This document shows positions 45,822 to 54,380 of a stretch of DNA of 64,000 bases, one piece after another. The first letter of the stretch is position 1; each line of letters starts with the position of its first letter. The notes below the pieces were generated by a model. It was not told the DNA's origin. It was given only the letters and a program-made list of their open reading frames with translations, and made no database searches. The position numbers were made by a program, and so were the translations under genes. The stretch is from the NCBI RefSeq assembly GCF_048266365.1, contig NZ_JBLWZP010000004.1:1-64000 (forward strand), given 5' to 3'. The DNA comes from Galbibacter sp048266365. GTDB lineage: Bacteria > Bacteroidota > Bacteroidia > Flavobacteriales > Flavobacteriaceae.

Positions 45822-46382
45822 ATGAGACCACAAAAAGCATTAGATAAGGAAGTTATTTCGGGGTTAACTAAAGTGTTTTCGTCTAAGGGATATGAAGGGG
45901 CAAGTCTTCAGGATCTTGCAAATGCTTCGGGCCTTAAAAAGGCAAGTTTATATCATCGCTTTCCTGAAGGAAAAAGGGAAATGGCTGATGCTGTTTTAGG
46001 TCATCTTCATACGTGGGTTCAAGAGAACGTCTTCGATATTTTAAATGATACCCAAACAAAGCCTGAGCTGCGTTTACGAACTGCCATCGAAAATATCGGT
46101 GTTTTATATGATGGCGGAAGTCGAACTTGCATTTTTAGAGCACTTTCAATGGAAGCGGGAATTGAGTTATTTGGTGAGCAAATAGAAAGTGGTATGAAAG
46201 CTTGGGTTACAGGATTCGAAAAAATAGGACTGGAATTAAAACGCTCTCCGGAACAGGCCAAGGAATACGCATTGCAGACCCTAATTGATATTCAAGGAAG
46301 TCTTATTTTAGTTAGAGGATTGGGTAATACCGGGATTTTTGAAAAAACCCTCATGAACATATTGAATAGATATTTAAAGTAA
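45822..46382 (+). CDS. TetR-family regulator of the adjacent hydrolase
   Basis: 186 residues. N-terminal HTH (about 10-55: VFSSKGYEGASLQDLANASGLKKASLYHRFPEGKREMADAVL). The C-terminal ligand domain resembles the YxaF/LmrA branch (RTCIFRALSMEAGIELF). It is flanked by two copies of the same operator: one on its own promoter and one before the alpha/beta hydrolase gene 63 nt downstream. It should repress both until an inducer binds. Confidence 0.9.
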   Translation: MRPQKALDKEVISGLTKVFSSKGYEGASLQDLANASGLKKASLYHRFPEGKREMADAVLGHLHTWVQENVFDILNDTQTKPELRLRTAIENIGVLYDGGSRTCIFRALSMEAGIELFGEQIESGMKAWVTGFEKIGLELKRSPEQAKEYALQTLIDIQGSLILVRGLGNTGIFEKTLMNILNRYLK

Positions 46383-46400
46383 AAAAATTTGCACAATAAT

Positions 46401-46420
46401 ATTACCGAACGTTCGGTAAT
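46401..46420. promoter_or_regulatory. TetR operator copy 2 (hydrolase gene)
   Basis: ATTACCGAACGTTCGGTAAT is a perfect 20-bp palindrome, 25 bp before the hydrolase ATG. Same motif as 45775-45794. Confidence 0.8.
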
Positions 46421-46445
46421 TCTTAATATTTTAAAATTTTAATTC

Positions 46446-47309
46446 ATGAAAAACACTAAGTTTAAACAAGAAAATGTAGATGGCGTAACCATCGCTTATC
46501 GTGAAGCTGGAAACGTAGAAAATCCAACAATTGTACTTTTCCATGGGTATCCTTCTTCTTCTCATCAGTATAGGAAAGTATTAGATCAATTATCCGACAA
46601 GTATCATTTAATCGCACCGGATTATCCTGGCTTTGGTCTAAGCGATTTCCCTGATCCAAAAAGTTATGATTATACTTTTGATAATATAGCAAAGACAATG
46701 GATGCATTTTTGGAAACTAGGGGTATAAGTTCCTATGCTATTATGATGCAAGATTATGGTGCTCCCGTTGGGTTTAGAATTGCAACTGCCCATCCCGATC
46801 GTGTCACTGGAATTATCACCCAAAACGGAAACGCATATCTCGAAGGAATTGGAGAAATTTGGAAAGGTATAAAAGCTATGTGGGCTGATCGTAATGAGAA
46901 AACAGAAGGCGCCTTATTATCGGCCTTTACACTGGATGGATTAAAATGGGACTATACTCATGGGACTAAAGATCATGAGAAAATCAATCCTGACTCCTGG
47001 CATCTAGATTTTCTAAGAATGCAGCGACCCAATGCCCATAATGTAAATTTGGACTTATGGTATGATTACCAAAACAATTTGAAATTGTATCCAAAATGGC
47101 AACAGTTTCTAAGAGACTACCAACCTGCAGTACTGGTTGTATGGGGTAAAAATGATGAGTACTTCCCTGAAAGTGGTGCGGAAGCATTTAAGAAAGACGT
47201 TAAAAATCTTGATTACAATGTTTATGATACCGGACACTTTGCCTTAGAGGATTATGGAGATGAAATTATTGAAAAAATCAGAGTATTTATGGGTAGACTT
47301 ATTACGTAA
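46446..47309 (+). CDS. Alpha/beta-fold hydrolase (epoxide hydrolase or dehalogenase-like)
   Basis: 287 residues, no signal peptide. Oxyanion motif FHGYPSSSHQYR. The nucleophile elbow reads MMQDYGAPVGFR, with Asp in the GxSxG position, so it belongs to the Asp-nucleophile branch of epoxide hydrolases and haloalkane dehalogenases. VVWGKNDEYFPESGA and the C-terminal DTGHFALEDYGDEI provide the acid and His. It follows a TetR gene and its operator, consistent with induction by a toxic organic compound. Which substrate is unknown. Confidence 0.85.
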   Translation: MKNTKFKQENVDGVTIAYREAGNVENPTIVLFHGYPSSSHQYRKVLDQLSDKYHLIAPDYPGFGLSDFPDPKSYDYTFDNIAKTMDAFLETRGISSYAIMMQDYGAPVGFRIATAHPDRVTGIITQNGNAYLEGIGEIWKGIKAMWADRNEKTEGALLSAFTLDGLKWDYTHGTKDHEKINPDSWHLDFLRMQRPNAHNVNLDLWYDYQNNLKLYPKWQQFLRDYQPAVLVVWGKNDEYFPESGAEAFKKDVKNLDYNVYDTGHFALEDYGDEIIEKIRVFMGRLIT

Positions 47310-47573
47310 TCTATGAATTTTGTTCATATACCAACTGAAATTTCTTTTGAATTAAAGCAAGTCTAAATCCATCGTTTTTGGATCCATTTATTGATCCCGG
47401 TTCTTGTATACAATATGTTAACCAAATTCGTATAGAATTATTGACAGGACCATGTTTGTTTATGGATCCATATCAAAATTATCACAACGATCTCAATTCG
47501 CAGATATTGTTAAATTCATTATTCAAAATGTGAAGTCCATCAAATTATGTGTCCAGATGAAATGAGGATGTTC

Positions 47574-47581
47574 TATTTTTG
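47574..47581 (+). promoter_or_regulatory. -7 box of the LytS-type kinase gene, 4 nt from the ATG
   Basis: TATTTTTG is a perfect TAnnTTTG match and ends 4 nt before the ATG at 47586. No -33 box is seen. Confidence 0.4.
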
Positions 47582-47585
47582 ACCC

Positions 47586-48605
47586 ATGAGCAGTCCAAAA
47601 CAATTTAGTTTAAAATACCTACTAATTTTTTTCTTCTCGACCCTGACCTATGCCGTGTGTCAAATGCTATTCAGTAATATCTTGTTGAAGGAAAATCTGT
47701 GGAATAATTTTCACATCCAATTACTGGCACATTATGTTGTGGTCATAACGATGTGTCTTGCGGATTATAGACTGGTTTTGTTGCTGAACAAACATTTGCC
47801 ATATGCCAAAAATATATTCTTACGTGTATTGGCAGAGCTCTTAGGTCTTGTTGTAATTTGTATTGGGCTTTTATGGATTTTTAATTTTATGATATACGAA
47901 GTACTTCATATTTCTGAAGCGGGTTTACCATCATTTCTTATAAAATTTGCACTTGTTATGACCACTAACATTCCAATACTACTAGTGTTTGAATTGATTT
48001 ACTATTTTCAGTCAGAACAAAAAGCAATTGCAGATTCAGAAAAAGCCAAACGTGAAGTTTTGTCTTTTCAGCATGAGACCCTTAGAGCACAGATGAATCC
48101 GCATTTTTTATTTAATTCTTTAAATGTACTTTCATCTTTGATTTACATGAATCCAGAAAACGCTAACAAATTTACCAAAGCACTTTCCAAAACATATCGC
48201 TATGTGTTGTCTCTTAATCGACAACCACTGGTAACTGTGGAGGAGGAGCTGGATGCCTTGGACTCCTATATCTTTATGATGAAAATGCGATTTGAAAACT
48301 CATTTTCCTTGGATATACATAAAACCCCGGGATCGGAGCAAAATAAGATTATACCACTGACCATACAACTGCTCATTGAAAATGTTTTCAAACACAATAG
48401 CGCAACGCAAGAGCAACCTATTCTTATTAGCATCCATTGTTGTGAAGACCACCTTATTGTTGAAAACAATATTCAACTATCCACCAGCGTTGAAAAAGGG
48501 GGAATAGGCTTAAAATACCTGAGCAAGCAATACGAGTTGTATTCCAAAATAATTAGGGTAGAGCAAACAGCTGAATCCTTCACAGTACGAATCGCATATA
48601 TTTAG
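47586..48605 (+). CDS. LytS/YehU-family sensor histidine kinase
   Basis: 339 residues. Four N-terminal membrane helices (about 10-150) with short loops, then the His_kinase domain: LRAQMNPHFLFNSLNVLSSLIYMNPENA with the phospho-accepting His, and a C-terminal ATPase domain with LTIQLLIENVFKHN (N box) and KGGIGLKYLSKQY (G box). It signals to the LytTR response regulator encoded 3 nt downstream. The stimulus is unknown. Confidence 0.92.
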   Translation: MSSPKQFSLKYLLIFFFSTLTYAVCQMLFSNILLKENLWNNFHIQLLAHYVVVITMCLADYRLVLLLNKHLPYAKNIFLRVLAELLGLVVICIGLLWIFNFMIYEVLHISEAGLPSFLIKFALVMTTNIPILLVFELIYYFQSEQKAIADSEKAKREVLSFQHETLRAQMNPHFLFNSLNVLSSLIYMNPENANKFTKALSKTYRYVLSLNRQPLVTVEEELDALDSYIFMMKMRFENSFSLDIHKTPGSEQNKIIPLTIQLLIENVFKHNSATQEQPILISIHCCEDHLIVENNIQLSTSVEKGGIGLKYLSKQYELYSKIIRVEQTAESFTVRIAYI

Positions 48606-48608
48606 AAT

Positions 48609-49367
48609 ATGGAATATTTAATAGTGGAAGATGAACGGTTTGCCTATGCGGAGCTCAATCGAATGATGACAAATTTGCGACCTGAATATGTGTTGGTTAA
48701 GCGAACCATAACCGTTACAGAAACGATAGAATTCTTAAAATCAAATACTATTGATTTCATACTTATGGATATTCGCCTGGCCGACGGCAGTTGTTTTGAT
48801 ATATTCAACCATGTTGAGGTTTTAACTCCCGTTATATTTACCACGGCCTATGATGAACACGCCATCAAAGCCTTTAAACTCAATAGCGTGGATTACCTCT
48901 TAAAACCATTTGATGAAAAAGAACTCGAGGGAGCGTTAATTAAATTCGAAAACCTCTATCAAAACTCCCGTAAAGCTACTTTGGATCCCAAACTGCTGGA
49001 ACAGTTAGTTTCCAATAAAACCAAAAACCGATTTTTAATCTCCAAGGGTGACTATTACCATTATGTTGAAACCAACGCTATTGCTCATTTCTATAGCGAA
49101 CAAGGCGTGGTGTTTTTACATACCTTCCAAAACAAACGCTACATAGTCAATTATACCCTGGACCAACTCGAACCACAATTAGATCCACAACTATTTTTAA
49201 GGGTATCCCGTAATTGTATAGCACAGTTAAAAGCCATTGAAAACGTGGCCAAACATTTCAACAGCAGATTAAAGCTAAGCTTTTCCCCTGAATGTCCGCA
49301 CGAAGTACTAGTGAGTCGCGTACGAGTTCCTGTTTTTTTAAAATGGATGGACGGTGTTGTTGACTAA
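48609..49367 (+). CDS. LytTR-family response regulator
   Basis: 252 residues. Receiver domain (1-120: EDERFAYAELN, the phosphoryl-accepting Asp in FILMDIRLADG, and the LLKPFD lysine) followed by a LytTR DNA-binding domain (about 145-250, FLISKGDYYHYVETNAIAHFY and NYTLDQLEPQLDPQLFLRVSRNCI). It pairs with the kinase upstream. The membrane-protein gene 190 nt downstream is a possible target. Confidence 0.93.
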   Translation: MEYLIVEDERFAYAELNRMMTNLRPEYVLVKRTITVTETIEFLKSNTIDFILMDIRLADGSCFDIFNHVEVLTPVIFTTAYDEHAIKAFKLNSVDYLLKPFDEKELEGALIKFENLYQNSRKATLDPKLLEQLVSNKTKNRFLISKGDYYHYVETNAIAHFYSEQGVVFLHTFQNKRYIVNYTLDQLEPQLDPQLFLRVSRNCIAQLKAIENVAKHFNSRLKLSFSPECPHEVLVSRVRVPVFLKWMDGVVD

Positions 49368-49555
49368 ATACAGTACAGGGGTAATGGACAGGTTTCTAAG
49401 TCAGTAAACATCCATGGCTCAAGAATTTCATTGGCCCATGTCTAAAATCCATCTAGAGAATTCTCAACTCCATGGTTAATCACTTTTCATTGCCTTGCAT
49501 TGGTTGTTTTTTTGTTTTTTGAATTCGTATCACACACAAAACAAATTACAAAGCA

Positions 49556-50479
49556 ATGAGGATTATAGCAATAATTATAGTGACACTTTTTACTTTAATA
49601 TTAAGCGAAAATACAGAAGCACAAGAGCTCTCTGTTCGCACTGAATACATCGGAAATTCTGGGTACTATTATCTGCCACCGGGAGAGAAACCAAAAGAGA
49701 AAATTGGAGATGCAGAAGGATCTGCCATGATTTATCGCGGATCAGTGAAAATCCCACTATCGGTGAGACAAGACGCGTATAATCGTCCACAGCTCTGGGG
49801 AATGGGAATCAGTGGTGCCTATGCGAAATTCAATAATGATCATTTCACCCAAGAGATGGTTTCAGAGATTATGAATCTGGAACTAGGCTTTTATCACGCT
49901 CGATCACTTAGTGAGGAATGGTCACTTAAAGCCAGTTTGGGAATGGGAGTTTTTATGCCTTCCACCGACCTTTCAGGACTCAATTTCAGAAATGTGCTCT
50001 TTAGCGGTGGCGTTGTTTTTATCAGGCACTTAAATCCCAATTTGGATATTGGGGGTGGCGTTGCCATAAACAGCTCTTTAGGATACCCGATGATTTTTCC
50101 TGCCATCTTTGTCCGGTGGGAACTTCAAGGAAAATACGATGTGAACATTGAATTGGTTGAAGGTTTAGACGCTTCTATTAGTTATGATTTTAATGAGAAG
50201 TTCACTTTGGCCTACGCCGTTGAAATGAATGGACAGGTTGCTTTATTAAAGCGCAACTGTGAAGATATGATATTTTCACACCAGTATATCGTAACCGGAT
50301 TCCGTCCTGAATTTAAAATTGGAGATTCTGGTTTTTCTGTAATGGGTATGGCGGGACTAAACCTATATCGACCTGCATCTTTTAGTGAGCGGAGCCTAAA
50401 GGGAGTATTCTCCTCCGATAATGATTATTACTTCTCAATCTCACCTTATGTTTCTATTGGCTTAAAAATGAAATTTTAA
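49556..50479 (+). CDS. Outer-membrane beta-barrel protein of unknown function
   Basis: 307 residues with a signal peptide (about 1-22). The mature part is made of alternating amphipathic strands with aromatic girdles (for example DINIGGGVAINSSLGYPMIFPAIFVRW-like segments) and ends in KMKF, a C-terminal Phe typical of outer-membrane barrels. It resembles the DUF6268 type of barrels, but I am not sure. It follows the LytS/LytTR pair on the same strand and may be its target. No function can be given. Confidence 0.75.
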   Translation: MRIIAIIIVTLFTLILSENTEAQELSVRTEYIGNSGYYYLPPGEKPKEKIGDAEGSAMIYRGSVKIPLSVRQDAYNRPQLWGMGISGAYAKFNNDHFTQEMVSEIMNLELGFYHARSLSEEWSLKASLGMGVFMPSTDLSGLNFRNVLFSGGVVFIRHLNPNLDIGGGVAINSSLGYPMIFPAIFVRWELQGKYDVNIELVEGLDASISYDFNEKFTLAYAVEMNGQVALLKRNCEDMIFSHQYIVTGFRPEFKIGDSGFSVMGMAGLNLYRPASFSERSLKGVFSSDNDYYFSISPYVSIGLKMKF

Positions 50480-50531
50480 AACACTTATAATGAATTAGAT
50501 AAAATAAATATGGAAAACAAATTTATTAAAA

Positions 50532-50549
50532 TGTCACACTTTTGAGAAA
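50532..50549. promoter_or_regulatory. TetR operator copy 1 (second TetR unit)
   Basis: TGTCACACTTTTGAGAAA matches the palindrome at 51145-51162 at 14 of 18 positions. It lies 23 bp before the tetR ATG, upstream of a perfect -7 box TACCTTTG (50556-50563). Confidence 0.6.
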
Positions 50550-50555
50550 TTATTT

Positions 50556-50563
50556 TACCTTTG
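50556..50563 (+). promoter_or_regulatory. -7 box of the second tetR gene
   Basis: TACCTTTG is a perfect match, ending 9 nt before the ATG at 50573. Confidence 0.5.
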
Positions 50564-50572
50564 TCTTCTGTT

Positions 50573-51127
50573 ATGAAAGACACAAAAGCAAGAATATTGG
50601 ACTCAGCCATCGAGATCTTCGGTGAGGATTTGTCTGCCCCTTTGCAAAAAGTAGCGGATAATGCCGAGGTCACCAGAAGAACATTACACCGCTATTTTTC
50701 GGATCGTAATGAGCTTGTTGCAGTATGTAGACAGGAGATAGAATCTAGCTGTAAAAAAGCAATGCTGACAGCCATTCAAAGTAGTAATGATCCTCTTGTT
50801 CAATTGGAATCGATGCTTTATGCCGGAATTCATTGTGGAGCAAAATATGCGTTGTTCAAAAGGCTTCATCAATCAGAGGATCATCAGCATACCCCCGAGA
50901 ACAGAAATTGCGCGGACTATGATTCAATTTTCAAGGCATTTCACAACATCATTACCAAGTTACAGCAACAAGGTAAGATCAACCCTGAAATGTCTTCACA
51001 GTGGATTCAAGTGCTCCACTTAGGTATTGTGGAGAGCTCGGTCAATGCAAAAGCGCATACAGCAAAAAGTGAAGAAGAAATAAAGAAGCTTGCCTGGATG
51101 TCTTATTTAAAAGCGATAAGCCCATAA
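50573..51127 (+). CDS. TetR-family regulator of the FAD oxidoreductase gene
   Basis: 184 residues from the ATG at 50573 (MKDTKARILDSAIEIF). N-terminal HTH (about 5-55: LSAPLQKVADNAEVTRRTLHRYFSDRNELVAVC). The C-terminal domain is unassigned and contains several cysteines. It is 50 nt before the oxidoreductase gene, with related operator sequences before both. It probably represses both genes. Confidence 0.88.
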   Translation: MKDTKARILDSAIEIFGEDLSAPLQKVADNAEVTRRTLHRYFSDRNELVAVCRQEIESSCKKAMLTAIQSSNDPLVQLESMLYAGIHCGAKYALFKRLHQSEDHQHTPENRNCADYDSIFKAFHNIITKLQQQGKINPEMSSQWIQVLHLGIVESSVNAKAHTAKSEEEIKKLAWMSYLKAISP

Positions 51128-51144
51128 AAAAATTTACATTAACA

Positions 51145-51162
51145 TGTCTCATATTTGAGACA
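51145..51162. promoter_or_regulatory. TetR operator copy 2 (oxidoreductase promoter)
   Basis: TGTCTCATATTTGAGACA: perfect 7-bp arms around TATT. A -7-like CATATTTG (51150-51157) lies inside the palindrome, so binding would block the promoter of the gene at 51178. Confidence 0.7.
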
Positions 51163-51177
51163 AAACAACAAAAAGCA

Positions 51178-52080
51178 ATGAAATTAAGTTATGAAGTAAT
51201 TATTGTTGGCGGAAGTTACGCTGGCCTTTCGGCGGCCATGGCTTTAGGCCGATCTTTAAGAGAAGTATTAATTATCGATAGTGGCTCAGCCTGTAATCGG
51301 CAAACCCCGCATTCTCATAATTTTATTACCCAAGATGGTGTTGCTCCGGCTGAGATTACTGCTTTGGCTAAAGAACAAGTGCTTCAGTACAAAACGGTGG
51401 ATTTTGTCAACGACCTCGCTATAGCCTCCAAGGAATCGGATGATGGTTTTATTGTAACCACCCAGTCCAATATCAAGTTTTCAGCCAAGAAACTCATTTT
51501 TGCAACAGGACTCAAGGACCTTATCCCTGATACAAAAGGTTTCCAGGATTGCTGGGGAATTTCAATAATTCATTGTCCATATTGCCATGGTTATGAGTTC
51601 CGAAACAATAAAACAGGGATCATGGCTAATGGTGATCGTGCCTTTCATTTGGCATCTCTAGTAAATAACCTTACAGATCAGTTGTATATCCTTACCACCG
51701 GTAAATCAGATTTCACCCCAGAGCAACGTCAAAAATTGAATAAAAACAGCATCTCAATTATAGAGTCCGAAATATCAGAAGTAATACATCATAAAGGCTA
51801 CATTCAAAAGGTGGTTTTTGGCAACGGAGAATTGATGGGCTTTGATGCTCTTTACGCTGGATTTCCTTTTAAACAGCATTCCGGTTTACCTGCTTCTCTT
51901 GGTTGTGAACTAACCCAGCATGGGTATATCAAGGTTGATGAATTTCAGAAAACAACCAAAGAAGGAATATTCGCCTGTGGCGATAATTCAATTATGATGC
52001 GCTCGGTGGCTAATTCAGTGGCTAGTGGAAACCTTGCCGGGGCAATGGCCAACGCAGAATTAACCAAAGAACAATTTTAA
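51178..52080 (+). CDS. FAD/NAD(P)-dependent thioredoxin-reductase-like oxidoreductase
   Basis: 300 residues. FAD-binding IIVGGSYAGLSAAMALGRS at the N-terminus, a CxxC pair in IHCPYCHGYEF (about 137-147), a second nucleotide-binding region, and the C-terminal FACGDN motif. The CPYC pair is close to thioredoxin reductase. The NADP-binding GxGxxA loop in the middle is degenerate (IMANGDRAFHLAS), so it may be a thiol oxidase or a ferredoxin-linked enzyme rather than a true TrxB. It is controlled by the adjacent TetR. Confidence 0.86.
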   Translation: MKLSYEVIIVGGSYAGLSAAMALGRSLREVLIIDSGSACNRQTPHSHNFITQDGVAPAEITALAKEQVLQYKTVDFVNDLAIASKESDDGFIVTTQSNIKFSAKKLIFATGLKDLIPDTKGFQDCWGISIIHCPYCHGYEFRNNKTGIMANGDRAFHLASLVNNLTDQLYILTTGKSDFTPEQRQKLNKNSISIIESEISEVIHHKGYIQKVVFGNGELMGFDALYAGFPFKQHSGLPASLGCELTQHGYIKVDEFQKTTKEGIFACGDNSIMMRSVANSVASGNLAGAMANAELTKEQF

Positions 52081-52141
52081 CTAAAAATCGCGAAATTCTC
52101 CCTCTATAATATATGATTTAGGGGGAGTAATTCACACAATT

Positions 52142-52390
52142 ATGATGATAGAAGTATTCACTACCGATATTCCGAATATCACATTGGGAAATCGAATGGT
52201 TAAAAGACTTAAACACTGTAATAGCCATTTGGAAATTGACTTTGATATTGAACGTTCTATTGTGGATTATCCTAAGGATCATAGTATTTTACGAGTGGAG
52301 GGAGAACTGTTTGATACCTATCATATTATTTCCATCGTAAAGGAAAATGGTTATAAATGCCACATCCTAAAAGATGAATTAATTTCTTAA
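52142..52390 (+). CDS. Small protein with a heavy-metal-associated-like fold, CxxC absent
   Basis: 82 residues. The beta-alpha-beta-beta-alpha-beta pattern resembles copper-chaperone (HMA) domains, but the MxCxxC loop is replaced by IPNITLGNRMV. Two lone cysteines (Cys28 and Cys74) are far apart in sequence. Metal binding in the usual way is thus unlikely. It sits between the oxidoreductase and a methyltransferase, 62 and 12 nt apart. Function unknown. Confidence 0.65.
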   Translation: MMIEVFTTDIPNITLGNRMVKRLKHCNSHLEIDFDIERSIVDYPKDHSILRVEGELFDTYHIISIVKENGYKCHILKDELIS

Positions 52391-52401
52391 CCGTAGGCAT
52401 C

Positions 52402-53040
52402 ATGGAGGAATTTTGGGAACAAAACTTTAAAGACAAGCAACGGATGTGGGGAGAAGAGCCTGCAGAGGTGACTTTTGGGGTTAATTCTCTTTTCCAAGAG
52501 CACAACTTCAAAAATGTACTTGTCCCAGGTTTTGGATATGGAAGAAATGCCAAAATATTTATGGAAAATGGTATTGATGTTACGGGCATAGAGCTATCAG
52601 AAACAGCCATTTCAATTGCAAAACAAAGCATCGAGCGCAGTTATAAGATACATCACGGATCTGTAGTCAATATGCCTTTTGATACTGAAATGTATCAAGG
52701 GATTTACTGCTATGCATTACTGAATTTACTCAATGCATCTGAACGAAAGAAATTTATTCAAGATTGTTACAATCAACTTGTAGTTGATGGGATCATGGTC
52801 TTTGTGACCCTTTCCATTAAAGATCACAGATATGGGAAAGGGAAGGAAATGGGTAAAAATAATTTTCACACCAAACACGGTATAAGCTTGTTCTTTTATG
52901 ACTTAGATTCCATAGCCGAAGAATTTGAACCTTTTGGCACATATAATGCTGTGGAAATCAATGAGCCATCTATAAACACTGGAGCTAAACCGTCTGAAAA
53001 ATTCTGGAAAATTAGCTGCAGGAAACCAAAAGAACTTTGA
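52402..53040 (+). CDS. Class I SAM-dependent methyltransferase (thiol/TPMT-like)
   Basis: 212 residues. SAM-binding motif VLVPGFGYGRNAKIF (about 39-53) and motif II VTGIELSETAIS. The N-terminal FWEQNFKDKQRMWGEEPAEVTF segment resembles thiopurine or thiol methyltransferases and TehB-like enzymes. It starts 12 nt after the HMA-like gene. Substrate unknown; small thiols or metalloid species are plausible given the redox neighbour. Confidence 0.8.
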   Translation: MEEFWEQNFKDKQRMWGEEPAEVTFGVNSLFQEHNFKNVLVPGFGYGRNAKIFMENGIDVTGIELSETAISIAKQSIERSYKIHHGSVVNMPFDTEMYQGIYCYALLNLLNASERKKFIQDCYNQLVVDGIMVFVTLSIKDHRYGKGKEMGKNNFHTKHGISLFFYDLDSIAEEFEPFGTYNAVEINEPSINTGAKPSEKFWKISCRKPKEL

Positions 53041-53186
53041 CCAGTCTGAGCTTGGATACATTACCCTCTAATGATATAATGTTCTAAATTCTAATGGGGG
53101 GACTGGTTGGTTTCTAATCTACTGTACTGACGACGGTATAAGCAAATTATAAACAATACCTAATAAAGTGATATAAGCGTGTACCT

Positions 53187-53795
53187 TTAGTAGGTGCCCA
53201 TTAAATAGATTCCAATATTTATAGCAATATGGAATATGATGCTAAGTCGTAGGGATGAGGTTCTAAAAAACAAATACCCAACAAACAAACTGAATATAAA
53301 GGCTAGTACCATTTGATCCATTGGCCCAAAATGTATCAACATGAATAGTAAAGAAGTTATTAGAACACTTGCGTTCCATTGGTACTTATTAGTTAAACGA
53401 GCCTGAAACACTCCTCTAAAAACCAGCTCTTCTAAAACAGGGATAATCAAGAAGCTTTGTAACATTCTATATCCCCCTCTTTCTTCTACCGGATTGGAGT
53501 TGTCCTTAATGAAATAATGCAAGCATAAATTAATTCCTATGAAGGCTAAAATGATATAAATATGATTTGGTTTAATTTTAGCTTTCTCTGTATAAAACTG
53601 CCAGAGCAGGGGTGTAGATTTGGTTAGCGCCAATATCATTAGCAGACTTGTAGAAAGTGCAATGAGCTGAATTAAGTCCTTATGTATGCTGAACAGAGAG
53701 AAGCCTAAGAAGTAATAAAATGCTAAAGTAATTACAGCGCCCGTGGTTATAAGTACGAGAGTCAGTAGAAGAAATTTGACTATTAAGTTTTTCAT
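53187..53795 (-). CDS. CPBP-family intramembrane metalloprotease (CAAX-like)
   Basis: 202 residues with about five to six membrane helices. The glutamate pair and Arg of motif 1 are in VLEELVFRGVFQARL, the second motif is in SLLFMLIHFG (His) and the third in IIFHIAINIG (His). These place the metal ligands of the CPBP/Rce1 family inside the membrane. Bacterial members process small peptides or act in stress and immunity functions. The substrate is unknown. No bacteriocin gene is seen nearby. Confidence 0.85.
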   Translation of the reverse strand: MKNLIVKFLLLTLVLITTGAVITLAFYYFLGFSLFSIHKDLIQLIALSTSLLMILALTKSTPLLWQFYTEKAKIKPNHIYIILAFIGINLCLHYFIKDNSNPVEERGGYRMLQSFLIIPVLEELVFRGVFQARLTNKYQWNASVLITSLLFMLIHFGPMDQMVLAFIFSLFVGYLFFRTSSLRLSIIFHIAINIGIYLMGTY

Positions 53796-53872
53796 GCAAT
53801 CAGATCATATAGAGTAGACTGCTTGTCCACTTACCATAGTGCTAGAATTGAACCCTTATTATACCTAATCCC

Positions 53873-54247
53873 TTATAAGTTTGAAAGGCTCTCACGTACT
53901 GGTCGGGTAATCCTGCTGTGTAAAACTTTATCATACAACAGCTTTCCACGCAATGGCGTGATGATCTGCTTTATCTTTTCGGACAACTCTTCAAACTCGT
54001 CTAGAACTAGAGTAAAGCCCTTATCTCGATGTTTTAAAAACTCTTCGTTTTCAGTAAGTAGGTGAATATGTCTTAGTACCGTTGCAGTATCTTGATCTTT
54101 TTCGACTCCTGTATAAATGGCATACTCACTAAAGGCATCACAAGTGACAAAGGCGTTTCCTATACCTTCCATCGTAGGAATTCTAAGGATAAACATTGCG
54201 AGATATTCTCCAGGCCTTGTTGCGTTAACTATTGGTTTATGCGTCAT
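53873..54247 (-). CDS. Conserved-looking protein of unknown function
   Basis: 124 residues, soluble, no signal peptide. Mixed alpha/beta with acidic segments, for example FVTCDAFSEYAIYTGVEKD and GFTLVLDEFEELSEKI. The C-terminus is basic (LHSRITRPVRESL). The pattern of Asp in beta-strand ends faintly recalls an RNase H-like core, but the catalytic set is not convincing. It is on the minus strand with no operon partner. I do not recognise the family. Confidence 0.6.
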   Translation of the reverse strand: MTHKPIVNATRPGEYLAMFILRIPTMEGIGNAFVTCDAFSEYAIYTGVEKDQDTATVLRHIHLLTENEEFLKHRDKGFTLVLDEFEELSEKIKQIITPLRGKLLYDKVLHSRITRPVRESLSNL

Positions 54248-54380
54248 AAGGTTAAAATTAAAAGTATTTTTTTAAAGGAGTAGCTAATCCATCTAAAACT
54301 TTTAGAATTTCTAAAAATCACCACAATATATTGCTATTAAAAACACTTGGGTAACCGCTAATATGATCTGAGATATGATT

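Noticed and set aside
49455..49470. GAGAATTCTC palindrome before the barrel gene as a LytTR site
   Set aside because: Short, and LytTR regulators bind direct repeats. No convincing repeat pair was found in 49368-49555.
53187..54247. CPBP protease plus unknown gene as an anti-phage system
   Set aside because: CPBP proteases are common in many roles, and the neighbour has no effector or sensor domain that I can identify.
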